Assembly: GCA_902791475.1 (NCBI GenBank)
Contig: CADAWC010000002.1
Span: 62,001 to 126,000 of the forward strand
Direction of reading: 5' to 3'
Origin: Fibrobacter succinogenes
Lineage (GTDB): Bacteria > Fibrobacterota > Fibrobacteria > Fibrobacterales > Fibrobacteraceae
Length of the DNA: 64,000 nucleotides
How positions within the stretch are numbered: position 1 is the stretch's first letter; each line of letters opens with the position of its first letter. Shown here piece by piece: positions 16,758 to 24,168 of this stretch. Below the pieces are notes generated by a model. That model saw only the letters and a list, made by a program, of their open reading frames with translations. It made no database searches and was not told the origin of the DNA. Made by a program: the position numbers and the translations under genes.

Positions 16758-17789
16758 ATGAAGAAAGATGTTGCGGCCAGTGCGGTCGGGGCCGGTGCGC
16801 CGAAAAAGCCTGAATTTTCCCTGATAGACGAGGATTTGCTCAAGTCGCGGATATATACCATCCGCGGGGTAAAGGTCATGCTCGATGCCGATTTAGCGGA
16901 GATTTACGGGTATTCGACCAAGTCTTTCAATCAGCAGGTCAAGAATAATATTGAAAAATTTGACGATGATTTTCGATTCCAGTTAACGAGGACGGAATAT
17001 CGCGAAATTCTAGGGTCAAAATTTTTGACCCTAGAACAGGGAAAATACTCAAAAACCAGTCCCTACGCCTTCACGGAGCAGGGCATCTACATGCTCATGA
17101 CGGTTCTCAAGGGCGAACAGGCGACCGCTCAGAGCAAGGCCCTCATCCGTCTTTTCAAGCAGATGAAGGACTACATTGCGGCAGAGAATGCACCGAATGT
17201 TTCTGCGGGGATGGTCGCATTGGCGACGCAGACAAGTCAAAATACGCGGGATATCGCCGAGATCGCTACGGACGTTCGCACGCTCTCCAACAAGGTGGAG
17301 CGAAACGAGAGTTTTCTCCAAAAAGTCATGGCGAATTTCGTCGACCCGAGCACCTTCAAGCACTTCTTGATTCTGAACGGGCAGCGGCTGGAGGCCGATG
17401 TCGCCTACACGCAGATTTACGGCATGGCGAAGAAGTCGGTGCTGATTGTGGACGACTACCTGGATGTAAAGACGCTCGATTTATTGCGATGCGTAGCGCA
17501 GAATGTTTCTGTCAAGATTTTCAGCGAACAGCACGGAAGGACCAGCCTGACCGAGAGCATGCTGGCGGACTTCAAGGCCGCCCGCCCGGATGTAGAACTT
17601 GGCGATGTTCGCGCCACGGGTAACATATTCCACGACAGGTACATTTACCTAGATTTCGGAACCGCCAACGAGAAGCTGTTTCACTGCGGGGCTTCGAGCA
17701 AAGATGCCGGCAACAAGATCACGACCATCATGCAGCTGGAAGACATCGCCGGGTATCGCCCATTGTTTGAAAGGCTGTTGCAAGGGTGA
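16758..17789 (+). CDS. ORF6N-domain protein with PLD-like C-terminus
   Basis: 343-residue protein. The N-terminal part (residues about 22-135) is the ORF6N domain of phage and mobile-element proteins (YTIRGVKVMLDADLAEIYG, NNIEKFDDDFRFQLT, PYAFTEQGIYML). A helical linker follows. The C-terminal part (about 205-335) resembles a single phospholipase-D-like module: IFHDRYIYLDF gives HxRx4D, Arg replacing the usual Lys, followed by FHCGASSKDAGNKI. I recall this architecture as common in ORF6N proteins. The start at 16758 is supported by AGAGGAG 6-7 bases upstream. Role unknown; a regulatory or DNA-binding function related to mobile elements is likely. Confidence 0.85.
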   Translation: MKKDVAASAVGAGAPKKPEFSLIDEDLLKSRIYTIRGVKVMLDADLAEIYGYSTKSFNQQVKNNIEKFDDDFRFQLTRTEYREILGSKFLTLEQGKYSKTSPYAFTEQGIYMLMTVLKGEQATAQSKALIRLFKQMKDYIAAENAPNVSAGMVALATQTSQNTRDIAEIATDVRTLSNKVERNESFLQKVMANFVDPSTFKHFLILNGQRLEADVAYTQIYGMAKKSVLIVDDYLDVKTLDLLRCVAQNVSVKIFSEQHGRTSLTESMLADFKAARPDVELGDVRATGNIFHDRYIYLDFGTANEKLFHCGASSKDAGNKITTIMQLEDIAGYRPLFERLLQG

Positions 17790-17820
17790 AAATACTGTTT
17801 TCTGCTCTATTTTCGTAAAT

Positions 17821-17856
17821 AAATATATTGACAAATAAACAAATATATTGTATTTT
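17821..17856 (+). promoter_or_regulatory. hicAB promoter with direct-repeat operator
   Basis: TTGACA (17828-17833), 17-base spacer, TATTTT (17851-17856). AAATATATTG occurs twice, at 17821 and 17841, exactly 20 bases apart, overlapping both promoter boxes, as expected for a HicB operator. The hicA ATG at 17862 lies only 5 bases after the -10 box, so the transcript would be leaderless or nearly so. Confidence 0.6.
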
Positions 17857-17861
17857 AAACA

Positions 17862-18038
17862 ATGAAATTTAAAGAAATTTGTGACTACGCAAAGAAAAGA
17901 GGCTGGGAACTGGGGCGAATCAACGGCGACCACCACATATTCGTGAAGCAAGGCAAGCGCCCCGTCCCCATACAACGAAACAAGCACGAGATAGAAGGCG
18001 TCTATCTCAAGCGCATCTTGAAACAATTTGACCAGTAG
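17862..18038 (+). CDS. hicA: HicA-family mRNA interferase toxin
   Basis: 58-residue protein: MKFKEICDYAKKRGWEL, then GRINGDHHIFVKQGK and a C-terminal GVYLKRILKQF. This is the dsRBD-like HicA fold, with the catalytic His in the GDHHIF motif (GSHHIY in many homologues). HicA toxins cleave mRNA and are neutralised by HicB. hicB follows 8 bases later in the same direction. Length and order (toxin first) are typical. Confidence 0.9.
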   Translation: MKFKEICDYAKKRGWELGRINGDHHIFVKQGKRPVPIQRNKHEIEGVYLKRILKQFDQ

Positions 18039-18046
18039 AGGCCCCT

Positions 18047-18466
18047 ATGAATTACGCAGCGAAAATTGAGAAAGACAAGGATATGGGATTCGTGGTTTCG
18101 TTCCCCGATCTGCCCAACGTGAACGCGTTCGGCGACACGCAGGAGGAAGCTCTCAAGCAGGCGAAGGACGCGCTCGACGGTGCGATGGAATGCGACCTGG
18201 ATCTTGGCAACACGATGATTCTTCCCAAGACAAAGCCCGATTCCGACAAGGGGCTCTACCCGGTCGAGCTTTCCCCGCGAATCGAGATTGCATACAAGCT
18301 CTTCGAGGCTCGCAGGGGGCAAAAGAAATGTGATGTGGCACGCCGCGCAAACATCACCCCGCAGGCTTACCAACGCTTTGAGACTCCGAAGGGTTCGCCT
18401 TCCATCGAGACTCTCTACAAGCTGGCACACGCCCTCGGCAAGCAGCTCGTAATCGAGTTCGTGTAA
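18047..18466 (+). CDS. hicB: HicB-family antitoxin with HTH domain
   Basis: 139-residue antitoxin. Residues 1-65 are the degenerate RNase-H-like HicB domain (YAAKIEKDKDMGFVVSFPDL, AFGDTQEEALKQAKDAL). Residues about 85-139 carry a Cro/C1-type helix-turn-helix (CDVARRANITPQAYQRFE, then SIETLYKLAHALGK). It should bind HicA and repress the promoter at 17821-17856 through the HTH. Confidence 0.92.
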   Translation: MNYAAKIEKDKDMGFVVSFPDLPNVNAFGDTQEEALKQAKDALDGAMECDLDLGNTMILPKTKPDSDKGLYPVELSPRIEIAYKLFEARRGQKKCDVARRANITPQAYQRFETPKGSPSIETLYKLAHALGKQLVIEFV

Positions 18467-18514
18467 CAGGCCAAGGCTGTCACGCTGAAAAAAAAGATTA
18501 CCCTCCCTCACAAA

Positions 18515-18544
18515 CAAAAAATCCCAGCCGCAATGGCCGGGATT
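18515..18544 (-). terminator. Terminator downstream of glucokinase gene
   Basis: On the minus strand, AATCCCGGCC and GGCTGGGATT form a strong stem around ATTGC with one mismatch, followed by TTTTTTG. It lies about 90 bases after the glk stop. It may also affect the convergent hicAB transcript. Confidence 0.7.
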
Positions 18545-18602
18545 AACAAAGCTCTAAACCCATCGACTTCAGCGCATTTACATTCGCTCCGCCGATAAAG
18601 TG

Positions 18603-18627
18603 ATGCCCGCTCGGAGGCGGGCATGAC
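18603..18627. repeat. REP-like palindrome followed by ATGACA
   Basis: Perfect arms ATGCCCGC and GCGGGCAT around TCGGAG, ending in ATGACA. Its arms match the copy at 40790. It is located between the glk stop codon and its terminator. Confidence 0.65.
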
Positions 18628-18635
18628 AAATACGT

Positions 18636-19703
18636 TTACTTCTGCAAGTTCAAACTTGCATTAGCAGCACCGTACAAACTAATGCTGTAATCCTTGATGA
18701 GGTACACCGGAATCTTGTTCAAGAGCGGGCGGATGTTCGGATTGTAGTTTTTTTCGAACCAGGTCATGAACAAGTTATCGCGTTCGAGCCAGCGGAGGTC
18801 CTTCTGCACCGTTCCACCAGCGAGGTAGAATCCACCCAGCGGGAGGAACAACGTGCAAGCGTCGCTAGCGAAGCGGGCAAGCATCTTCACGAACATGCGC
18901 ATCATTTCGGCAGCGACCGGATCGGTATCACTTGCGCGGCTGATGTACTTCGGGCGGTCATGCCAATCGGTTTCTTCAATTTTCTTGAAGGCATCGTTCT
19001 GCGGTACGCCCTTCGTGTCGCGCCACCATTCATAGAGGTGAGCAAGGCCCATGCCAGAGACGAGCGGTTCGACGCCCGGCACGGTGCCGATGCGCTTTTC
19101 CATGTAGTCGCGGAAGTCCTGAGTTTCCTTGTCGAACGGAGCAAACGTAGAGTGGCCACCTTCGGAGCAAGCCGGGATGTACTTCTGACCGTCAAATGCG
19201 AGGAAGCCAACGCCCATGCCCGTACCCGGACCAATCACGGCCTTCGTTGCAGCCTGCGGCTTCGGTTCGCTACCGTCGGTGTGCTTGAACTTGAGGATCT
19301 GTTTCGGGTCATCGACGTCGAGAGTCGGGATGCCGTAGCTAATGGCCATAAAGTCGTTAATCACGAGGGTCGGAATGCCGGTTGCATTCGTGATGGCATC
19401 GCCGTCAACGCACCACGGGAGGTTCGTCATGACGCACTTGTTGTTTGCCACCGGACCTGCGGCGCTGATGCAGATGTGGGACGGCTTCAAATCCGCGCGG
19501 TTTTCGATTGCTGCCTTGAGCGTTTCACGGATCGGGGTGTCGAGTCCTTCAATGCACTGGCTCGGGCAAACGGTTTCGAGAATGAGCGTAAACTTGCCAT
19601 CCTTGTAGCCCACAAGACCAAGATTCGTATTCGTACCACCGATATCACCCGCCAAAACGAGACGGTCAAACTTTGCATCGGGATTAAGCCATTTAATTTC
19701 CAT
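18636..19703 (-). CDS. glk: Glucokinase (Glk family)
   Basis: Predicted cytoplasmic ATP-dependent glucokinase feeding glucose into glycolysis, which fits a cellulose or glucose user. 355 residues. LAGDIGGTNTNLGLVG near residue 18 is the phosphate-binding site. SAAGPVANNKCVMTNLPW and TLVINDFMAISYGI match Glk (PF02685) rather than ROK kinases, and no ROK zinc motif is seen. GPGTGMGVGFL follows. The start at 19703 has GGAG 9 bases upstream. Confidence 0.93.
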   Translation of the reverse strand: MEIKWLNPDAKFDRLVLAGDIGGTNTNLGLVGYKDGKFTLILETVCPSQCIEGLDTPIRETLKAAIENRADLKPSHICISAAGPVANNKCVMTNLPWCVDGDAITNATGIPTLVINDFMAISYGIPTLDVDDPKQILKFKHTDGSEPKPQAATKAVIGPGTGMGVGFLAFDGQKYIPACSEGGHSTFAPFDKETQDFRDYMEKRIGTVPGVEPLVSGMGLAHLYEWWRDTKGVPQNDAFKKIEETDWHDRPKYISRASDTDPVAAEMMRMFVKMLARFASDACTLFLPLGGFYLAGGTVQKDLRWLERDNLFMTWFEKNYNPNIRPLLNKIPVYLIKDYSISLYGAANASLNLQK

Positions 19704-19761
19704 AATTTAAAACTCCATGTTTTACGTTCAGGAATATAGTTTTTTCTCAAGGAAATAGGAG

Positions 19762-19786
19762 ATTCCCGATTAAATCGGGAATGACA
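19762..19786. repeat. REP-like palindrome followed by ATGACA
   Basis: Perfect arms ATTCCCGAT and ATCGGGAAT around TAA, ending in ATGACA. Lies in the 206-base divergent region between glk and plsC. A related ATTCCCGATTA sequence occurs at the end of the RgpF-like gene. Confidence 0.65.
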
Positions 19787-19909
19787 AGTGCGTATTTATG
19801 CGTATGTAACAAAAACAACCGATTTACTCCGCTCAAAAAATATACATTAAGCCCATAGGGACCTATTTATATTGAGTGGGTCATAATTCACTTTTAACAA
19901 GCAGAGACC

Positions 19910-20668
19910 ATGCGCGCTATTCTTGCACTCTTTTATTACATCGTCGTTTTCACTATCATGGTTGTTGCGGGTATCCCCTACACCCTCTATTGCGGTATCC
20001 GCGGGCACTGGGAAAACTGCACCAAGATTTGCACTTTCGCCTTCAGGAACATTATTTTCAAGCTTTTCGGCATTAAAGTCGCGGTCAAGGGGGCAGAAAA
20101 CATTCCAAAGGGCGTAAACTACGTCATCGTCGCCAACCACCAGAGCTTTTTGGACATCAACGTCGTCTGGCATTCCATCACGTCGGCGTCATTCATGGCG
20201 AAGGCAAGCCTCTGGAAAGCGCCCGTATTCGGCTGGGTCCTGAACCGCTCCGGCAACATTCCTATCCACACGAACCCGCGCAAAAACGCAGGCCTCGGCA
20301 AAATCCTCAAGAAACGCCTCGAAAGCAATTACAACATTGTCGTGTTCCCCGAAGGCCACCGCAGCGAAGACGGGCACATGTTCAAGTTCCAAAATGGAAT
20401 TTTCCGTTTGGCAAAAGAACAGCACTTTGACATTTTGCCAGTTACATTTATCAATACCGGAAAGATTCTCCCAAAGGTCAAATGGGCAGTCTATTCCGGC
20501 ACCGTCGAGATGGTCGTTCACCCGCTGATCCGTTATGAAGATTACGCCGAGAAGCCAATGGCCGATCTCCGCGACGAAACCCACGATTTGATTGAATCCG
20601 CTATGCCGTACAAGCAGGCGGAACTTGCCGCAGCAAAAGAAGCGGCAACAGAAAACAAGGAGGCTTAA
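19910..20668 (+). CDS. plsC: 1-acyl-sn-glycerol-3-phosphate acyltransferase PlsC
   Basis: Membrane-associated acyltransferase converting lysophosphatidic acid to phosphatidic acid. 252 residues. An N-terminal hydrophobic segment (residues about 3-25) anchors it. NHQSFLD near residue 76 is the HX4D catalytic motif, PIHTNPRKN is block II, and FPEGHRS near residue 146 binds glycerol phosphate. The next gene, rnr, starts 2 bases after the stop, so the two are probably co-transcribed. Confidence 0.93.
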   Translation: MRAILALFYYIVVFTIMVVAGIPYTLYCGIRGHWENCTKICTFAFRNIIFKLFGIKVAVKGAENIPKGVNYVIVANHQSFLDINVVWHSITSASFMAKASLWKAPVFGWVLNRSGNIPIHTNPRKNAGLGKILKKRLESNYNIVVFPEGHRSEDGHMFKFQNGIFRLAKEQHFDILPVTFINTGKILPKVKWAVYSGTVEMVVHPLIRYEDYAEKPMADLRDETHDLIESAMPYKQAELAAAKEAATENKEA

Positions 20669-20670
20669 TT

Positions 20671-23124
20671 ATGGCTAAGGAATTACCGAGCGAAGAACAA
20701 ATTATTGCAATCCTTCGTGACGAACCTATGGTAGGGAGCCAGCTCCGTAGCGCTCTCGGCCTCCCGAAAAAACAGAAGATGGCTTTTAAGCAGCTCCTCG
20801 CCGACATGATCGAGCGTGGCGTTCTCAAGCGTTCTGCCCACAAGGAATACCAGCTGGGCGATGGCGAACCGCTCGAAGACAAGCGCGAAAAGCGCCGCAA
20901 GAAGCTTGCAGAGCAGGGTGTCGAAGACAACCGCCGTCCGGGCGCACGTAGCCGCCGTCAGACCGAAAAGGATTCCGGCACACGCGTGAAGCGCGGCATT
21001 CTGCACCAGACCGGTGACGAAGACTGGCAGGTGACCGAAATCGATACCGGCAAGGTGTACGAGATGTGCCACCGCAGGCAGGCGCCGGGCAAGGAAGGCG
21101 AGACCATCAGCTTCACGCTTTATCCACACCCGAAGCTCAAGCACAGCTACTTGGCAAAGGTGGACCGCTCTGCCGAAATCATGAACGTGACTTGGGACGA
21201 AGTCAAGAAACAGTTCATGGAAGAGAGCAACTTGCCCAAGGGCTTTAGCCCCGCTATTGAAAAGTACGTGGCCTCCATTACAGAACCGACCGAAAAGGAT
21301 TTCAAGGGCCGCGTGGATTATCGCAAGCTCGACATTCTTTGCATTGACCCCGAAGGCGCCATGGACCACGACGACGCTATCAGCGTGGAACGCAAGCCGA
21401 ATGGCGGTTACAAGCTCGGCGTACACATCGCCGACGTGAGCTACTATGTGCCCGAAGGTTCTGACCTCGACGAAGAAGCTCTTGAAAGAAGTTATACGCA
21501 ATACCTGCCGTGGACGGCAGTGCCGATGCTCCCGGAAAAGCTTTCAAGCGGCGTTTGCAGCTTGCACGAAGGCGTAGACCGTTGCGCATTCACCTGCATG
21601 ATTGACTTGGACAAGGATGCAAACGTTCTCGGTTGGGATTTCCATCGCAGTGTCGTGAACATCACGAAGGGAATCACGTACCAGCAGGCAGTGAAGATGA
21701 TGGAAGAAGGCGACGATTCCATCAAGGCTCTCGCCGAAGTGACAGCGCTCCTCAAGAGAAACCGCACCAAGGATGGCTTGCTCGAATTCCAGACAACCGA
21801 ATACGGCTGCAAGTTTGACGAGAACGGTGAACCGGTCAAGATTTTCCCGCGCGAACACGACGATTCCAATTCTTGGGTCGAAGAGTGCATGCTCATCGCG
21901 AACAACTGCTGCGCGAAGGAACTCAAGCAGCGCAAGCTGCAAGGCATTTACCGTATCCATGAAGCTCCGGACACGAAGGACATCATGGAACTCTATTACA
22001 TGTACCCAGATCTGTTCAAGGACGCTCCAGTGATGTTGCGTGACTTGGGCAAGCCGCGCAGCGGCGACACGAACTTAAACCCGGTAGCCTTCAAGCTTTA
22101 TGAACACTTGGTGAAGCGCGCTGCTGGCGACGAGACGCTCACGAACCGCATTTTGCGCAGTATGCAGAAGGCTCATTACGACAGCAACAGTTTCGGACAC
22201 TTCGCCTTGAACTGGCAGGATTACAGCCACTTCACCTCGCCAATCCGCCGTTATGCCGACCTTTGGTGCCATCGTGAACTCGCCCGCAAGGGTAAGGAAA
22301 TCGACGCCGAACGCGTGAACAGCGTGATTGAAGTCTGCGACTTGATTTCGGCAAACGAAATCAAGAACATGAAGGTGGAACGCATTTCTATCAAGGTGTG
22401 CAGCTGCTGGATTTTGAAGAGCCGCATTGGCGACAGCTTCGAAGCAAATGTAACAGGCATCGAAGAATGGGGCATTTACGTTTCCATCGACGATCCGATT
22501 GCCGAAGGTCTTGTGCGTTACCGCGATATCGCAGGCGACGACTTCTACGTGTTCAATCCGGACCAGGGCCTTGCATTTGGCAAGCGTAGCGGCCGCACCT
22601 TCCGCCGTGGCGACAAGGTGATGGTTCAACTCCTCAGAGTTGACCCATTGCGCGGTCAGGCAGACTTCAGCATCACCGAAAAACTGAGCCCTGAACCGAA
22701 GAAGCGCCGTAGCCGTGAAGATACCGAACGCGACATTCGCAATTTCAATGAAAGAGCTGACCGCGCCGCGGCCGCCGAAGCACTCGGCTATGTGAGCCAG
22801 CCGGACGAAGACGACGATTACGAACCGGAATACATTTCTCGCGGTCGCCGTGGACGTCGCGATTTCGACGGTCCGATTTTCGAACGCACCAGTCGCGATT
22901 CTCGTGAACGTGGCGGTTTCCGCAAGGGCCGTGACGAATTCGATGAAGGTCGCCGCTCCGACAAGCGCGGAAAACACGGTTCTGAAAAGCGCAGCGGTCG
23001 AGACTCCCGTGATTTCGGCGAAGGATTCCACGTAGCGAGCGAACCGCGTGAAGCAAGGCGTGGCCGCAGGTCCAGCGAAAAAGGTCGCGGACGCAGCAGC
23101 CGCGGAGGCCGCAGAGGAAGATAG
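20671..23124 (+). CDS. rnr: Ribonuclease R with Arg/Gly-rich C-terminal tail
   Basis: 3'-5' exoribonuclease of the RNase II/RNB family, 817 residues. Domain order: N-terminal winged helix (EEQIIAILRDEP, residues 7 to about 70), cold-shock-type OB region, and the RNB catalytic domain with CIDPEGAMDHDDAIS, which keeps the four metal-binding Asp residues. HFTSPIRRYADL follows, then an S1 domain (SFEANVTGIEEWGIYV). Residues about 680-817 form a basic tail with many RRGRR, RDSR and GGR units, probably disordered and RNA-binding. The start at 20671 has AAGGAGG upstream. Confidence 0.95.
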   Translation: MAKELPSEEQIIAILRDEPMVGSQLRSALGLPKKQKMAFKQLLADMIERGVLKRSAHKEYQLGDGEPLEDKREKRRKKLAEQGVEDNRRPGARSRRQTEKDSGTRVKRGILHQTGDEDWQVTEIDTGKVYEMCHRRQAPGKEGETISFTLYPHPKLKHSYLAKVDRSAEIMNVTWDEVKKQFMEESNLPKGFSPAIEKYVASITEPTEKDFKGRVDYRKLDILCIDPEGAMDHDDAISVERKPNGGYKLGVHIADVSYYVPEGSDLDEEALERSYTQYLPWTAVPMLPEKLSSGVCSLHEGVDRCAFTCMIDLDKDANVLGWDFHRSVVNITKGITYQQAVKMMEEGDDSIKALAEVTALLKRNRTKDGLLEFQTTEYGCKFDENGEPVKIFPREHDDSNSWVEECMLIANNCCAKELKQRKLQGIYRIHEAPDTKDIMELYYMYPDLFKDAPVMLRDLGKPRSGDTNLNPVAFKLYEHLVKRAAGDETLTNRILRSMQKAHYDSNSFGHFALNWQDYSHFTSPIRRYADLWCHRELARKGKEIDAERVNSVIEVCDLISANEIKNMKVERISIKVCSCWILKSRIGDSFEANVTGIEEWGIYVSIDDPIAEGLVRYRDIAGDDFYVFNPDQGLAFGKRSGRTFRRGDKVMVQLLRVDPLRGQADFSITEKLSPEPKKRRSREDTERDIRNFNERADRAAAAEALGYVSQPDEDDDYEPEYISRGRRGRRDFDGPIFERTSRDSRERGGFRKGRDEFDEGRRSDKRGKHGSEKRSGRDSRDFGEGFHVASEPREARRGRRSSEKGRGRSSRGGRRGR

Positions 23125-23127
23125 CTG

Positions 23128-24096
23128 ATGGACGCATGCAATAAAGTCGCCCTCTACGCCAGTTACCAGACCGGGGAAGACCTCCCCGGCTATGTCCGTT
23201 TTGCGCTCAAGCATCTTGCCGAGACCGACTTCAAGGTCGTCCTCCTCACGAATCGCCGAACGCTTTCGAGCGACACCTACGATTTTCTGAAGGAAAATCA
23301 CATCGAACTTTTCCTCACCGAAAACCGCGGGTTTGATTTTGGCATGTGGCGGCGTTATTTGCAACTGCAGGCGAACCGCACCGACGCAGCCGGCAACTAC
23401 GTTCCCGGCCTCATCACGCGCGATGTAGAACGCTTGCTGCTCATCAACGATTCCATCGTCTATTACCAAAACAAGTTCAAGGAATTCTTTGAACGCGCCG
23501 AAAACAGCAACGCCGACGTCGTCTCACTCACAAGCAATGACGAATTTGCACCACACCTGCAATCGTTCTTCTTGTACATGAAGCCCCCCGCACTCGGCGT
23601 GTTCTTCTTGCACATTTTCGAGACTCCCGAGCAGACCGAATTCTACGATGTCACCCGCAAGCTCGAAGTCGGCTTAAGTGAAAAATTCACCGAAGCCGAA
23701 GTCATCATGGAATCGCTCTACCACACGGAACGTCCCGTGTTCTTCGCATACGACGAGCTCATCCAACAAGGCGCTGGTTTCGTAAAGCGCAAACTTCTAG
23801 AACGCCGTTTCAACTACGAAGAAAAGAAACACTTCGTACGCCACCACGCCTACGATGCGCTCAACAAGGACTACACTGCCCTTGTGAAAAGCGCCGGACT
23901 CGACGCAGACTTTGACGAGAATTGGCTCCCAAAATGTAACGAGACCAAGGCAGAGCGCATCAAGGACTTTATCTGGGAAAAAAGTTTCCAGCTCGTAGGC
24001 TTCCCCGCCAAACGGCTACTCGATAAAATCAAGAAAGGAGATTCCCGATTATCCCCATCATCCCCGTCAAGCGAGGACAGGCGCGAGGACAGGTAG
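23128..24096 (+). CDS. RgpF-like (rhamnan synthesis F) protein
   Basis: 322-residue protein resembling PF05045 (RgpF): VALYASYQTGEDLPGYVRFAL, VVLLTNR, ENRGFDFGMWRRYLQ, and LLLINDSIVY. Family members take part in rhamnan or other surface polysaccharide assembly; the exact step here is unknown. It starts 3 bases after rnr, so may be co-transcribed. The last ~18 residues (SRLSPSSPSSEDRREDR) derive from a dispersed palindromic repeat (24043 onward) that has replaced the natural end of the gene. Confidence 0.8.
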   Translation: MDACNKVALYASYQTGEDLPGYVRFALKHLAETDFKVVLLTNRRTLSSDTYDFLKENHIELFLTENRGFDFGMWRRYLQLQANRTDAAGNYVPGLITRDVERLLLINDSIVYYQNKFKEFFERAENSNADVVSLTSNDEFAPHLQSFFLYMKPPALGVFFLHIFETPEQTEFYDVTRKLEVGLSEKFTEAEVIMESLYHTERPVFFAYDELIQQGAGFVKRKLLERRFNYEEKKHFVRHHAYDALNKDYTALVKSAGLDADFDENWLPKCNETKAERIKDFIWEKSFQLVGFPAKRLLDKIKKGDSRLSPSSPSSEDRREDR

Positions 24097-24121
24097 GCGG
24101 GCATGACAAAGAGGCGGGAAT
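24043..24121. repeat. Composite REP-like repeat at 3' end of RgpF-like gene
   Basis: Begins with GATTCCCGATTA and ends with GGCGGGCATGACAAAG and GGCGGGAATGAC, mixing the two arm types seen at 19762 and 18603. It includes a short direct repeat of GCGAGGACAG. It supplies the last codons and stop codon of the RgpF-like gene. Confidence 0.55.
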
Positions 24122-24168
24122 GACACGAATGGCGCAAGTCAATCACAAACGTAAAATAGGTATATGGA

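Noticed and set aside
22075..23469. 464-residue open frame antisense to rnr and the RgpF-like gene
   Set aside because: Crosses two well-supported genes and shows low-complexity composition typical of antisense frames.
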